Of a DNA stretch of 64,000 nt, positions 27,234-36,020 are shown piece after piece. This DNA is from Nocardia gamkensis NBRC 108242 (GTDB taxonomy: Bacteria; Actinomycetota; Actinomycetes; Mycobacteriales; Mycobacteriaceae). Location of the stretch: NCBI RefSeq assembly GCF_001612985.1, contig NZ_BDBM01000004.1, positions 1 through 64,000 on the forward strand. Direction: 5' to 3'. A model generated the notes under the pieces. That model saw only the letters and a program-made list of their open reading frames with translations. It searched no databases and was not told the DNA's origin. Both the position numbers and the translations under genes were made by a program. Within the stretch, counting starts at the first letter, position 1. Every line of letters starts with the position of its first letter.

Positions 27234-27462
27234 TTTCGCAGCGCCCGCGGCGCGAACGTCGGATGCTCGGACTCGCTCCGATCGAAAGACGTGATCGAGC
27301 CGGTGTGGTCGCGTGCGCCGGTGGGGACGCCCGATTCCATCGAGCCTCGGCTTCGGCCGTAGCCGAATCAGGCATGCCGAAGCGGATTACCGCGCGGACA
27401 GAGCGGCATGCCGAGCACGTCGGCCGGAAGGGCCGTGAAGGAAGGAGACGGGCGGGACCGGC

Positions 27463-28101
27463 TCAAAACAGTGTGGGTTCGCCGAATCCCGGTGTGCGCT
27501 CGATGCTCAGCAGGCGCTGCTTGGTGTCGATGCCGCCGGGGGCGGAGAAGCCGTGCAGGGCGTGGTCGGCGGCGAGCACGCGGTGGCACGGGATGATCAG
27601 CGGGATCGGGTTGCGGCCCAACGCCTGTCCGACCGCCTGGGCGCCGCCGGGCGCGCCGACGCGGTCGGCGACCCGGCCGTAGCTGAGGGTGCGGCCGGGG
27701 TCGATGGCGCGCGTGACAGCGTAGACGGCGCGATGGAACTGCGGAATCCCACTGATGTCCACGGCGATCCAACGCAGGTCGTCGAGTTCGCCCGAGAGGT
27801 GGGCGCGGATACCCGCGATGGCCTCGGCGATCGCGCCGGTGGGCGGCTCCTCGTGGAGCTTCTCGCCCGCGCGAGCGCGGGTGATGCGCGCCCGGGTGGC
27901 CGCCGGGCTCGCCTCCGGGAGCTGGAATCGGATCACACCCGCAGCGCTCCACGCGATCGCGCAGCAGCCGATCGCGGTGTCGAACAGCGCCGCCGCGGCC
28001 CGGCCGGCCGGCGCGGGACTGCCCGAGATCAGGGGCTCCGTTGCCGAACCGATGGCCTCGGCCGCCGGACGATCGGCGGCGAGGCTCGTGGCGTCACTCA
28101 T
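27463..28101 (-). CDS. ogt: Methylated-DNA--protein-cysteine methyltransferase
   Basis: Ogt repairs O6-alkylguanine by transferring the alkyl group to its own Cys. The active-site motif is PCHRV (Cys172), followed by the usual HGFSAPGGIDTKQRLLSIE tail. The HTH area GRTLSYGRVADRVGAPGGAQ is also typical. At 212 residues it is longer than most; the first 30 residues look disordered. The start is ATG 28101. Confidence 0.92.
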   Translation of the reverse strand: MSDATSLAADRPAAEAIGSATEPLISGSPAPAGRAAAALFDTAIGCCAIAWSAAGVIRFQLPEASPAATRARITRARAGEKLHEEPPTGAIAEAIAGIRAHLSGELDDLRWIAVDISGIPQFHRAVYAVTRAIDPGRTLSYGRVADRVGAPGGAQAVGQALGRNPIPLIIPCHRVLAADHALHGFSAPGGIDTKQRLLSIERTPGFGEPTLF

Positions 28102-28274
28102 GGGCCAAGTGTGCACCGTGGGACCGACAAATACGCAACTAGCAGTCCAGTTGTTCAGAACTGGCCTTTGCTGTGCCACGGCCGAGCCGGGTGCGCGCGA
28201 TGAAAAGACCGCGGGCGGCCGCCGCACTGGCCTGGTGCGGGCGCCATGGCTTTTCGTAGCGCTGTTCGCGAGTA

Positions 28275-28502
28275 TTACGCGCCGCTGGACAAGCCCGGAT
28301 CCGGCACGTCCAACCTGCCGTATATCGCGGCGAGATCAGAGTATCGACGCTGGTAATCGTACTGCGAAGGGATGTGGTCGGACATCGGCGTGCCCGGGTG
28401 GAAGCGCTCGAGACGGAAGGCGCGCTCGTCGCGTTTCGGCGCGAAGCGGTGGATCAGATAGCCGGACAGGGCGACCAGGAACAGGGTGGCGAGGGCGGTC
28501 AT
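28275..28502 (-). CDS. Small single-helix membrane protein
   Basis: This 75-residue protein has one N-terminal transmembrane helix (about 4-20, LATLFLVALSGYLIHRF) and a charged cytosolic tail with several Tyr (SQYDYQRRYSDLAAIYG). I do not recognise a family. It diverges from the MocR-type regulator 63 bases away, and such regulators often control a divergent gene, so it is a candidate target. Codon pattern supports coding. Confidence 0.6.
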   Translation of the reverse strand: MTALATLFLVALSGYLIHRFAPKRDERAFRLERFHPGTPMSDHIPSQYDYQRRYSDLAAIYGRLDVPDPGLSSGA

Positions 28503-28565
28503 GTCCGCCAGCGTGCGCGCTACTGGCCTTGCCAAGGAATATCCAATCGGCCGATACTGGACCGC

Positions 28566-30071
28566 ATGGCTACGAGAGTGATCGGCGCGGGCAGCCTGGC
28601 CCGCGATCTGGGCCGCTGGCGGCACGCGCACGACGGTGATCCGGATCCGGCCGGGCGGCGCTCCACCCGTCCGGCCTACCTGGCCCTCGCCGAAGGCATC
28701 CGGCTGCTGATCCACGACGGTCGCGCACCGCTGGGTGTCGCCTTGCCCAGCGAACGCGATCTCGCCGCCACGCTCGGGGTCAGCCGCACCACCATCACCT
28801 CCACCTACGCGCTGCTGCGCGAACACGGCTACCTGATCAGCCGCCAGGGCTCGCGCAGCACGGTGGCCCTGCCCCGGGACGTGCAGCACGACGGCGTCAA
28901 ACCGGCCAGGAGCATCCTGGCGATGATGGCCTCGCCCGAACTGCCGACCATCGACATGACCTATGCCGCGATGGCCGCCCCGCTGGAGATGCAGGACGCG
29001 TATTCCGCTGCCCTGGAAGGAATTCCGGCCTACCTCGGCACGCACGGCATGGATCCGGTCGGCGTGCTGGCGCTGCGGGAGGCGATCGCCCGCCGCTACA
29101 CCGCGCGTGGGCTACCGACCGAACCCGACCAGATCCTGGTCACCCTCGGCGCCCAGCACGGCCTGCGCCTGCTGCTGAACGTGCTGACCGCGCCCGCCGC
29201 CCGTGTGCTCATCGATCACCCGACCTATCCGAACGCCATCGAGGCGATCCGCGATGTCGGCGCCCGGCCGGTGCCGGTGCCGCTGCGGCCGGAGGATCCG
29301 GCGGGTGGCTGGGATCTCGACGGAATTCGCAGTGCCGCCCGGCAGACCGCGGCGAGCCTGGCCTACCTGGTGCCGGACTACAACAACCCGACCGGCTTGC
29401 TGCTGGACGCCGACGGCCGCGCCGAACTGGCCACCATCGCCAGGGATACCAGGATGACCGTCGTGATCGACGAATCCATGGCCGATCTCGGCCTCGGCGC
29501 GGACATCGCACCGCCGCCGGTCGCCGCCTTCGCCAAAGGCTCCGAGATCATCACCATCGGCTCGGCCTCGAAATCGTTCTGGGGCGGTCTGCGGGTCGGC
29601 TGGATACGGACCAATCAGACGCTGATCACCAAGCTCCTCGGCATCCGCTCCACCGTCGACCTCGGTACCCCCGTCATGGACCAGCTGGCCACCGTGCACC
29701 TGCTCGAGCACGCGGACGTGATTCTCGACCGCCGCCGCGACCAGTTGCGTTCGCAGCGTGCCGCTCTGCTCGACACGCTCGCCGAGGAACTACCGGACTG
29801 GCGCGTCACCGTCGGCGCGGGCGGCATGTCGGTATGGGCGCAGCTGCCGACCTCGGTCTCCACCGCGCTCGCCGCCACGGCGCCCAACCACGGCGTATTG
29901 CTCGCGGCCGGGCCTCGATTCGGCGTACAGGGCGCGTTCGAGCGGTTCCTGCGGCTGCCGTTCACCCACCGGGAGCCCGAATTGCGCTTGGCGGTCAAGG
30001 CCATCGCGTCCGCCTATGCCGCGCTGACGCCCCGCGCCGCGGACCCACTGACGCCGTTGACCTGCTACTGA
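28566..30071 (+). CDS. MocR-type PLP-dependent regulator (YczR-like)
   Basis: This 501-residue protein fuses a GntR winged helix (about 35-102; LPSERDLAATLGVSRTTITS) to a fold-type I aminotransferase domain. PLP sites are DYNNPTG (271-277), Asp302 in VVIDES and the Schiff-base Lys336 in GSASKSFWGG. The N-terminal LARDLGRWR segment resembles YczR-type MocR proteins. The effector and targets are unknown. The ATG is seven bases after GATACT, so the transcript may be leaderless. Confidence 0.88.
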   Translation: MATRVIGAGSLARDLGRWRHAHDGDPDPAGRRSTRPAYLALAEGIRLLIHDGRAPLGVALPSERDLAATLGVSRTTITSTYALLREHGYLISRQGSRSTVALPRDVQHDGVKPARSILAMMASPELPTIDMTYAAMAAPLEMQDAYSAALEGIPAYLGTHGMDPVGVLALREAIARRYTARGLPTEPDQILVTLGAQHGLRLLLNVLTAPAARVLIDHPTYPNAIEAIRDVGARPVPVPLRPEDPAGGWDLDGIRSAARQTAASLAYLVPDYNNPTGLLLDADGRAELATIARDTRMTVVIDESMADLGLGADIAPPPVAAFAKGSEIITIGSASKSFWGGLRVGWIRTNQTLITKLLGIRSTVDLGTPVMDQLATVHLLEHADVILDRRRDQLRSQRAALLDTLAEELPDWRVTVGAGGMSVWAQLPTSVSTALAATAPNHGVLLAAGPRFGVQGAFERFLRLPFTHREPELRLAVKAIASAYAALTPRAADPLTPLTCY

Positions 30072-30412
30072 GGGGATTTCGCTGTTCTGGCCCGGGGAGG
30101 AGGCCTCCGCCGGCGGCACTCCCCTCCGAGCGCCGCCGGGCACGAGTGGCCGGTCACCCCTCGGGACTGGCCCTGGTCGTGCTCGGGCGGCGTGCGGAAG
30201 CTCGCACGGTGCCTCGGCCTCCAACTCGAGCGGTGGTCAAGGAGCGGACCGGACGATGCCCGGGGAAGTTCGCTGTCCTCGAAAGCCACCTGCTCGCGGA
30301 CAGTATGGCAGGCCCGGTGCCGAACTGTCGAACCGGTTGGTATGTTGAAATTTTCAATTACCCGCCGCAGGACGGAGTGCCGGGCGACGCGCCACGGCAC
30401 CCCGTCGGGTGT
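30072..30412. other. Gene-free convergent intergenic region with palindromes
   Basis: No convincing gene is seen between the convergent MocR and racemase genes. The region holds a hairpin (30110-30139), a GACAGTATG element (30299-30307) and an AT-rich palindrome TTGAAATTTTCAA (30345-30357). Confidence 0.5.
30110..30139. terminator. Hairpin after MocR-type gene
   Basis: CCGGCGGC (30110-30117) pairs perfectly with GCCGCCGG (30132-30139) around a 14-base loop, about 40 bases after the stop. Confidence 0.5.
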
Positions 30413-31510
30413 TCAGTCTGCCCAGACCGACTCGATCGGCGTCGCGGTGGTGGGCGGCGGGGTCGGAATCCCGTTGGGAGTGCGGGAGAATCGCGGGGCG
30501 GGGGCGTGCTGGGTGATGGCGTCCAGCTCCAGCAACGAGCCGCGGGCCGCGATGTGCTCGTTGCGCGTCGCCTCCTCGAAGGTGAGCACGGGCGAGACGC
30601 ACGCGTCGGTGCCGGTGAAGATCTCGGACCACTCGTCCCGGGTCTTGGTCCGGAAACGTTCGGTGAACAGCTTTTTCAGCGTGTCCTGCCCGGCGGGGTC
30701 GAGCTGGAAGGGCAGGCCGTCCGCGTCGATCTCCAGGCCGGCGAGCAACTGGGCGTAGAACTGCGGTTCGATCGCGCCGACCGCCATGTACTTGCCGTCG
30801 GAGGTCTCGTAGGTGTCGTAGAACGACATTCCGGTGTCGAGCAGGTTGACGCCGCGCTCGTCGGACCAGGCGCCCGCGCCGCGCATGCCCCAGATCATGT
30901 GCGAAAGGGCAAGGGCGCCATCGACCATGGCCGCGTCGATCACCTGGCCCTTACCGGACCGCTGCCGCTCGACCAGTGCGGCGAGGATGCCGAACACCAG
31001 GAACATCGAGCCGCCGCCGAAATCGCCCACCATGTTCAGCGGCGGGACCGGGCGTTCGCCCTTGCGGCCGATGGCGTGCAGCACGCCGGTGATGGAGATG
31101 TAGTTGATGTCGTGTCCCGCGCGGTCGGCCAGCGGGCCCTCCTGGCCCCAGCCGGTCATCCGTCCGTAGACCAGGCGCGGGTTGCGGGCCAGCGCGTCGT
31201 CCGGACCCAGGCCCATCCGCTCGGTGACGCCGGGGCGGAAGCCCTCGATCAGCACATCCGCCTTCTCGACGAGGCCGAGTACCTTCTCGATGTCGGCGGG
31301 ATCCTTGAGGTTGGCCTCGACGATGGTCCGGCCGCGCAGCTGCGGACGGTCGAATCCGCCCGGCAGCTGACCCGCGCGCTGCACTCGCACCACGTCGGCG
31401 CCCAGATCGGCGAGCAGCAGCGCGGCGTGCGGACCGGGGCCGATGCCGGCCAGCTCGATGACCTTGATGCCCGCGAGCGGGCCCTGCTTGGCGGTGGATG
31501 GAGTGCTCAC
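30413..31510 (-). CDS. Alpha-methylacyl-CoA racemase (CaiB/BaiF class III CoA-transferase family)
   Basis: This 365-residue protein aligns by residue spacing with M. tuberculosis Mcr. His133 (GHDINY), Asp163 (MVGDFGG) and Glu248 (GAIEPQF) match its catalytic His126, Asp156 and Glu241 with a constant offset of 7. It should epimerise 2-methylacyl-CoA so branched fatty acids or sterol side chains can enter beta-oxidation. It is a single gene; GACAGTATG motifs flank it on both sides. Confidence 0.9.
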   Translation of the reverse strand: MSTPSTAKQGPLAGIKVIELAGIGPGPHAALLLADLGADVVRVQRAGQLPGGFDRPQLRGRTIVEANLKDPADIEKVLGLVEKADVLIEGFRPGVTERMGLGPDDALARNPRLVYGRMTGWGQEGPLADRAGHDINYISITGVLHAIGRKGERPVPPLNMVGDFGGGSMFLVFGILAALVERQRSGKGQVIDAAMVDGALALSHMIWGMRGAGAWSDERGVNLLDTGMSFYDTYETSDGKYMAVGAIEPQFYAQLLAGLEIDADGLPFQLDPAGQDTLKKLFTERFRTKTRDEWSEIFTGTDACVSPVLTFEEATRNEHIAARGSLLELDAITQHAPAPRFSRTPNGIPTPPPTTATPIESVWAD

Positions 31511-31656
31511 GCCCTACCTCGGTTCGTCGTTGATCCAGCACACCGGTGACCGGTGCGTCCTCCCGGACGCGACCGGGAGGGGTGTATTGACAGTATGACA
31601 ATAACGCCGCGCTGCTACGGCTCGCCCGCGGCTGTGCGCCGCTCTAGGCTGCACGT

Positions 31657-32154
31657 GTGGAAGCGCTGTCTGATCAGGGGTGGTACAACCTTCTCGCCGG
31701 CTTCGCGATTCTGGTCGGCCTCGTCGGGGTCGTCGTGCCGATCCTGCCGGGCGTCATCCTGATCTTCGCGGCCATCGCCGTCTGGGCCTTCCTCACCGGT
31801 GGGGCGACGGCGTGGACGGTTTTCGCGATCAGCGCGTTGTTGCTCGTGCTTTCCGGCGTCGTCAAATACACCTGGCCCGGACGCAAAATGAAGGACGCGG
31901 GCGTGGCGGGCCGGGCGGTCTTCCTCGGCGCGGTCCTCGGCATCGTCGGTTTCTTCGTGATCCCGGTGATCGGCTTGTTCGTGGGTTTCGTTCTCGGCGT
32001 GTATCTTTCGGAACTCCAGCGGCTGCGGGTCAACCGGGAGGCGTGGCAGGCGACGGTGCACGCGTTGAAGGGCGTCGGCCTGTCCATCCTGATCGAACTC
32101 TTCGGCGCATTGCTGGCCACCGGGGTCTGGCTCGTCGGCGTCTTCGCCGTCTGA
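31657..32154 (+). CDS. DUF456 membrane protein
   Basis: This 165-residue polytopic protein contains the LPGVILIFAAIAVWAF and GVVGFFVIPVIGLFVGFVLG-type helices of DUF456. The function is unknown. TAGGCT ends six bases before GTG 31657, supporting a leaderless start. Its stop is four bases from the convergent amidohydrolase stop. Confidence 0.87.
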   Translation: MEALSDQGWYNLLAGFAILVGLVGVVVPILPGVILIFAAIAVWAFLTGGATAWTVFAISALLLVLSGVVKYTWPGRKMKDAGVAGRAVFLGAVLGIVGFFVIPVIGLFVGFVLGVYLSELQRLRVNREAWQATVHALKGVGLSILIELFGALLATGVWLVGVFAV

Positions 32155-32157
32155 GCG

Positions 32158-33033
32158 CTACCGATCGATGGCGGGGAACGGAATCGTGTCGCCCGCCCGG
32201 TTTTCCGGGAGTTCGTCGCGGCGCAGCCGGAGGGTCGGCGGTTCCGGGCGGTACAGCGGCAGTGTGGGGGCCGGATCGTCGCGGACCACGCGCTCGCGGG
32301 CCGGGAGGCGGTAGAACGCGCGCGCGTTGTCCTCCAGCACCGCGTACATGTCGGTGCCCACCACGTCGCACAGCAGATCCACGTCCGAATCACGGAACGG
32401 GCGTCCGGCCCTGGTGCCGGGCAGGTCGGTGCCGAACATGAGGGCTTCGGGATTCACCGCGTGGACGCGGCGCAGCGTGTCGGCCACGTTCATCGCGACC
32501 CGGCCGAAACCGGTCGCCTTGACCTTGGCTCCCCGGTCGACGAGATCCAGCAGGAAGGGCAGCCCCTCCGCGGACATGCCCAGATGGTCGACCGACAGCG
32601 CGGGCAGCTTGGAGATGACCGGTTGCAGCGATGCCAGCATCGTGCCGTCGATGTAGACCTCGACGTGCCAGCCGGCCAGTTCGTGCGCGCGCAACGCCTG
32701 CAACGTCATTCCGGTGATGTCGGCCGCCGCCCGCTTGAGGTTGAACCGCAGCGCGCGCACGCCGATGCGGTCCAGTTCGAGGATTTCCTCGTCGGTGGCG
32801 TCCAAGTCGAGCCGGGTGACGCCGACCCAGCCCTCGCCGAGTTCGGCGAGGGCGGCCTTCAGATAGGTCTGGTCCGTGCCCTGGAACGACCCGCTGACCA
32901 CCGCGCCGCCCGCGACGTCGAAGCGCGACATGCGCTTGCGGTAATCGGCGATGGTGAACGGGTCGGGCAGGTAGCCCTCGTTCTCGGCCAGCGGAAATCG
33001 CGGGTCGAAGATGTGCAGGTGGGCATCGAACAC
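32158..33033 (-). CDS. Amidohydrolase-family protein (TIM-barrel)
   Basis: This protein of about 291 residues starts FDAHLHIFDPRFPL, giving the metal-binding HxH motif. Later it has VDHLGMSAEG (metal His) and LMFGTDLPG (metal Asp), the pattern of the amidohydrolase_2 family (lactone or decarboxylase-type hydrolases). The substrate is unknown. GTG 33033 puts the HxH motif at the N terminus; GTG 33072 would add 13 residues and has no ribosome site. It lies 87 bases downstream of fprA on the same strand and may share its transcript. Confidence 0.82.
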   Translation of the reverse strand: MFDAHLHIFDPRFPLAENEGYLPDPFTIADYRKRMSRFDVAGGAVVSGSFQGTDQTYLKAALAELGEGWVGVTRLDLDATDEEILELDRIGVRALRFNLKRAAADITGMTLQALRAHELAGWHVEVYIDGTMLASLQPVISKLPALSVDHLGMSAEGLPFLLDLVDRGAKVKATGFGRVAMNVADTLRRVHAVNPEALMFGTDLPGTRAGRPFRDSDVDLLCDVVGTDMYAVLEDNARAFYRLPARERVVRDDPAPTLPLYRPEPPTLRLRRDELPENRAGDTIPFPAIDR

Positions 33034-33120
33034 TTGTACAGAATGCCTCAGGGTCGAATTTTCCGCTGCCACAGCTGGGGGGTGTCGTCGTGGCAGCGGA
33101 GTCGGTCGCAGCCGGGGTGA

Positions 33121-34584
33121 TCAGACCTTGTGCGGTTCGCTGGCGCGCAGCATGTCCTCGCGCTCGACGACCTTGACGCGCTCGCGGCCCTCCGGCTCGC
33201 CGAGGGAGCGTTCGTGCGCGTCGAGGCGGTACCAGCCGGCCCAGGTGGTGAACGGGATGCCCTTGCTCTCCAAGAACTCGGTGACGGCCTCGGGTTCGGG
33301 GCGCTGCGCGGGGGTGAAGCCGGGAGCATCGTCCAGCAGGCAGGCGATGGTCTCGTTGGCGTCGCCCTTGGTGTGGCCGATCAGGCCGACCGGGCCGCGC
33401 TTGATCCAGCCGGTGACGTAGGTCGCGGGCATGTAGCGCGCGGCGCCGTCGGCGTTCTCGTCGGCGATCACGCGACCCGCTTCGTTCGGCACGGTGCCCG
33501 CCTGGTCGTCGAACGGCAGCTGGGTCAGGTTCTGCGACAGGTAGCCGACGGCGCGATAGATCGCCTGCACGTCCCAGTCCTTGAACACGCCGGTGCCCTT
33601 GACGTTGCCGGTGCCGTCGAGCTGGGTGCGTTCGGTGCGCAGGCCGACGACCTTGCCGTTCTCGCCGAGCACTTCGGCGGGGGATTCGAAGAAGTGCAGG
33701 AACAACTTGTGCGGCCGGTCACCGGCGTCGCGGATGGCCCACTGCTCGAGTGTGTTGGCGACCATGTCGACCTGCTTGGAATGCCTGCGCGCGGCTTCGG
33801 AGCCTTCGTCGTAGTCGATGTCCTCGGGGTCGACGATGACCTCGATGGTGGGGGAGTGGTCGAGTTCGCGCAGTTCCAGCGGGGTGAACTTGGCCTGGGC
33901 GGGCCCGCGCCGGCCGAAGACGTGCACCTCGACGGCCTTGTTGGCCTTGAGGCCCTTGTAGACGTTCGGCGGGATCTCGGTGGGCAGCAGCTCGTCGCCG
34001 GTCTTGGCGAGCACGCGAGCCACGTCGAGAGCGACGTTGCCGACGCCGAGGACGGCGACCTTCTCCGCGTCCAGCGGCCAGGTGCGGGGGACGTCGGGGT
34101 GGCCGTCGTACCAGGAGACGAAGTCGGCGGCGCCGAAGGATCCGTCGAGATCGATGCCGGGGATGGGCAGGGCGCGGTCGGCGTTGGCGCCGGTGGAGAA
34201 GATCACCGCGTCGTAGAAGGCCCGCAGGTCGTCCAGCGTGATGTCGGTGCCGTAGTCGATATTGCCCAGCAGGCGCACCTGCGGCTTGTCCAGCACCTTG
34301 TGCAGGGCGGTGATGATGCCCTTGATCCGCGGGTGGTCCGGCGCGACGCCGTAGCGGATCAACCCGAACGGCGCGGGCATGCGCTCGAACAGGTCGATGC
34401 TCACATCGGCATCGGACTTCATCAATGCGTCGGCGGCGTAGATCCCGGCCGGTCCGGCGCCCACGATCGCGATGCGGAGCGGGCGGGTCCTCGCGGTGTG
34501 CGCGTCAGGCCCGGTGGAGGAAGCCTGCGTCACCACGGAGGGCTCGCGAACACCGCCATCCTCTACTGCACTCTGTTCGGTCAT
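33121..34584 (-). CDS. fprA: NADPH-ferredoxin/adrenodoxin-type reductase
   Basis: FprA moves electrons from NADPH through FAD to ferredoxins, for example to feed P450s. The 487-residue protein has the FAD motif VGAGPAGIYAA (41-51), the NADP motif VLGVGNVALDVARVLA and the signature GLIRYGVAPDHPRIKG. A C-terminal YVTGWIKRGPVGLIGHTKGDANET segment (split by family convention) binds FAD. The first 35 residues are an extra, disordered extension. An iron box about 46 bases upstream of the ATG suggests control by an IdeR/DtxR repressor. Confidence 0.93.
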   Translation of the reverse strand: MTEQSAVEDGGVREPSVVTQASSTGPDAHTARTRPLRIAIVGAGPAGIYAADALMKSDADVSIDLFERMPAPFGLIRYGVAPDHPRIKGIITALHKVLDKPQVRLLGNIDYGTDITLDDLRAFYDAVIFSTGANADRALPIPGIDLDGSFGAADFVSWYDGHPDVPRTWPLDAEKVAVLGVGNVALDVARVLAKTGDELLPTEIPPNVYKGLKANKAVEVHVFGRRGPAQAKFTPLELRELDHSPTIEVIVDPEDIDYDEGSEAARRHSKQVDMVANTLEQWAIRDAGDRPHKLFLHFFESPAEVLGENGKVVGLRTERTQLDGTGNVKGTGVFKDWDVQAIYRAVGYLSQNLTQLPFDDQAGTVPNEAGRVIADENADGAARYMPATYVTGWIKRGPVGLIGHTKGDANETIACLLDDAPGFTPAQRPEPEAVTEFLESKGIPFTTWAGWYRLDAHERSLGEPEGRERVKVVEREDMLRASEPHKV

Positions 34585-34959
34585 CTCTTTACGCGCACCT
34601 TACGGTCGAAACAATTAATGACGTCTGGCTTAGCTTAGGCTAAGTTGACGCACCGGCTCGGTCGCGCCCTCGGGGCGCACGCCTGCGTTGCCGGTTCGTG
34701 GCTGCACGGTGCTCCGTTCGCCGCGGCGTGGAGCTGCCGATTCGCTATGACAGCAGGCCGCCGTCCCGCGATTCTATCGGGATGGCCGATGCCACCCCGC
34801 GTCGGTGCGTGAACTCGGCGGATGCCGTCGAAAGCCACAATCGTCGCTTACCCGCTCGCGCGCGGCCTATCGCGGACGCCCGGACCCGGCCTGCGCCGCT
34901 CCGGTCCGCAGCCGGGGGCCGAGCGCTCGATACCGGCGCCGACCAGGGATCATCGAGCC
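34585..34959. other. Divergent intergenic region with iron box
   Basis: Between fprA and the next gene I see only the iron-box-like palindrome at 34630-34648 and no gene. Confidence 0.5.
34630..34648. promoter_or_regulatory. IdeR/DtxR-type iron box upstream of fprA
   Basis: The 19 bases TTAGCTTAGGCTAAGTTGA match 15 of 19 positions of the consensus TTAGGTTAGSCTAACCTAA, with the central TTAGGCTAA intact. It lies upstream of fprA in a region where a promoter is expected. Iron-loaded IdeR would repress from here. Confidence 0.7.
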
Positions 34960-35409
34960 ATGACCGAACAGCAGCCGACCCCGGGCGAGGACGAGATCAT
35001 CCGGGTGGATCAGACCGACAAGCGCTCGGCGGCCCCGTTCATCGCGGCCGCGGTGGTCGCGGCGATCGTGCTGATCGCGATCGTGCTCGGCGGCGTGCTG
35101 TCGCCCGCTGAGAAAAATGTCACAGAAGCCGACCGCATCGCGGCGGCCGTCCGCAACTTCGTCGACGGCTCCAACCGCAGCGACGCCGTGCCGCCGCCCG
35201 GCACCGCGTGCCAGGGGTTCGACGCGACCCGCTCGCCGCTGGCGGGCCAGGACGGGGCCGGAAAGCCGGTCGAGATCACGAAAATCGACAGTCCGATCAT
35301 GGACGGCGACCGGGGGAAGGCGACCGTGACCACGAAGGTGGACGGGCAGGAGCGGACCTCGACCTGGAATCTCACCCGATCCGGCGGTAAGTGGCTGGTC
35401 TGCACCTGA
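34960..35409 (+). CDS. Single-pass membrane protein, Rv0361-like fold
   Basis: This 149-residue protein has a short charged N terminus, one transmembrane helix (about 25-47) and an external domain of about 95 residues with two Cys (TACQGF and the final WLVCT). The layout (helix, helical AAVRNFVDGSNRSDA segment, beta-strands ending W-x-V-C) parallels the C-terminal part of the giant protein at 16098-19058. The function is unknown. ATG 34960 is used because the upstream frame looks non-coding. Confidence 0.7.
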   Translation: MTEQQPTPGEDEIIRVDQTDKRSAAPFIAAAVVAAIVLIAIVLGGVLSPAEKNVTEADRIAAAVRNFVDGSNRSDAVPPPGTACQGFDATRSPLAGQDGAGKPVEITKIDSPIMDGDRGKATVTTKVDGQERTSTWNLTRSGGKWLVCT

Positions 35410-35472
35410 GCGTTCACGCAGTGTGCGCGACCGTTTGACAGGGTGACCCGGGTCGGTGCAATCTCAGTCGAA

Positions 35473-35586
35473 GGTCATGAGAACCAGTGTCAAGCCCCGG
35501 CATTACTGGTCGGCAACCCTCCTCCGCGGTGGGGTGCTCCGGGTGACGACCTGGCGGCGCCCTGGTCCCGGGCGCGGCAAGTGCGG
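35473..35586 (+). ncRNA. SAM-IV riboswitch
   Basis: The leader begins GGTCATGAG and contains GTCAAGCCCCGGC, CGGCAACCCTCC, GCGGTGGGGTGC and CCGGGTGACGACC, the conserved core of the actinobacterial SAM-IV class. A downstream helix and GCGGCAAGTGCGGA, expected for the pseudoknot, follow. GGTC at the start pairs with GACC at 35548-35551. The ribosome site of the rhodanese gene (AGGAGG, 35593-35598) comes directly after. SAM binding should lower expression of the rhodanese-metZ operon. Confidence 0.92.
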
Positions 35587-35603
35587 ATTCGCAGGAGGTG
35601 CAC

Positions 35604-36020
35604 ATGAGTTATGCCGGTGACATCACCCCACAGCAGGCTTGGGAGTTGCTGCGGGACGATCCGGAGGCCGTCCTCGTGGACGTGCGGACGGAAGCGGAAT
35701 GGAAGTTCGTCGGCGTCCCCGACACCAGTTCGATCGAACGGCCGACCGTGCTGATCGAGTGGGTCGATTCCACGGGCGCGCGCAACGAGACGTTCGTCGA
35801 GCAGTTGAAGCAGGCGCTCGACGGCCACGATCCCGAGGCTCCCGTCGTCTTCCTCTGTCGCTCCGGTCAGCGTTCGATCGGTGCGGCGATCGCCGCGACC
35901 TCGGCGGGCTACCGCACCTCTTACAACGTGCTCGAGGGCTTCGAAGGGCCGCTCGACGAATTCGGGCATCGCGGCGGCGCGGGCTGGCGTGCCCTCGGAT
36001 TGCCCTGGCGGCAGTCGTGA
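35604..36020 (+). CDS. Rhodanese-like sulfurtransferase (Rv0390-like)
   Basis: This single-domain 138-residue rhodanese has active-site Cys85 in FLCRSGQRS and the DVRTEAEW motif (26-33). It is expected to carry persulfide sulfur. Under a SAM-IV riboswitch and overlapping metZ by four bases (GTGA), it probably supplies or handles sulfur for homocysteine synthesis; that link is inference. ATG 35604 is five bases after AGGAGG. Confidence 0.93.
   Translation: MSYAGDITPQQAWELLRDDPEAVLVDVRTEAEWKFVGVPDTSSIERPTVLIEWVDSTGARNETFVEQLKQALDGHDPEAPVVFLCRSGQRSIGAAIAATSAGYRTSYNVLEGFEGPLDEFGHRGGAGWRALGLPWRQS

Noticed and set aside
30065..30400. Minus-strand frame in the MocR-racemase gap
   Set aside because: Low-complexity Arg/Pro/Ser composition, overlaps a hairpin and shows no motif.
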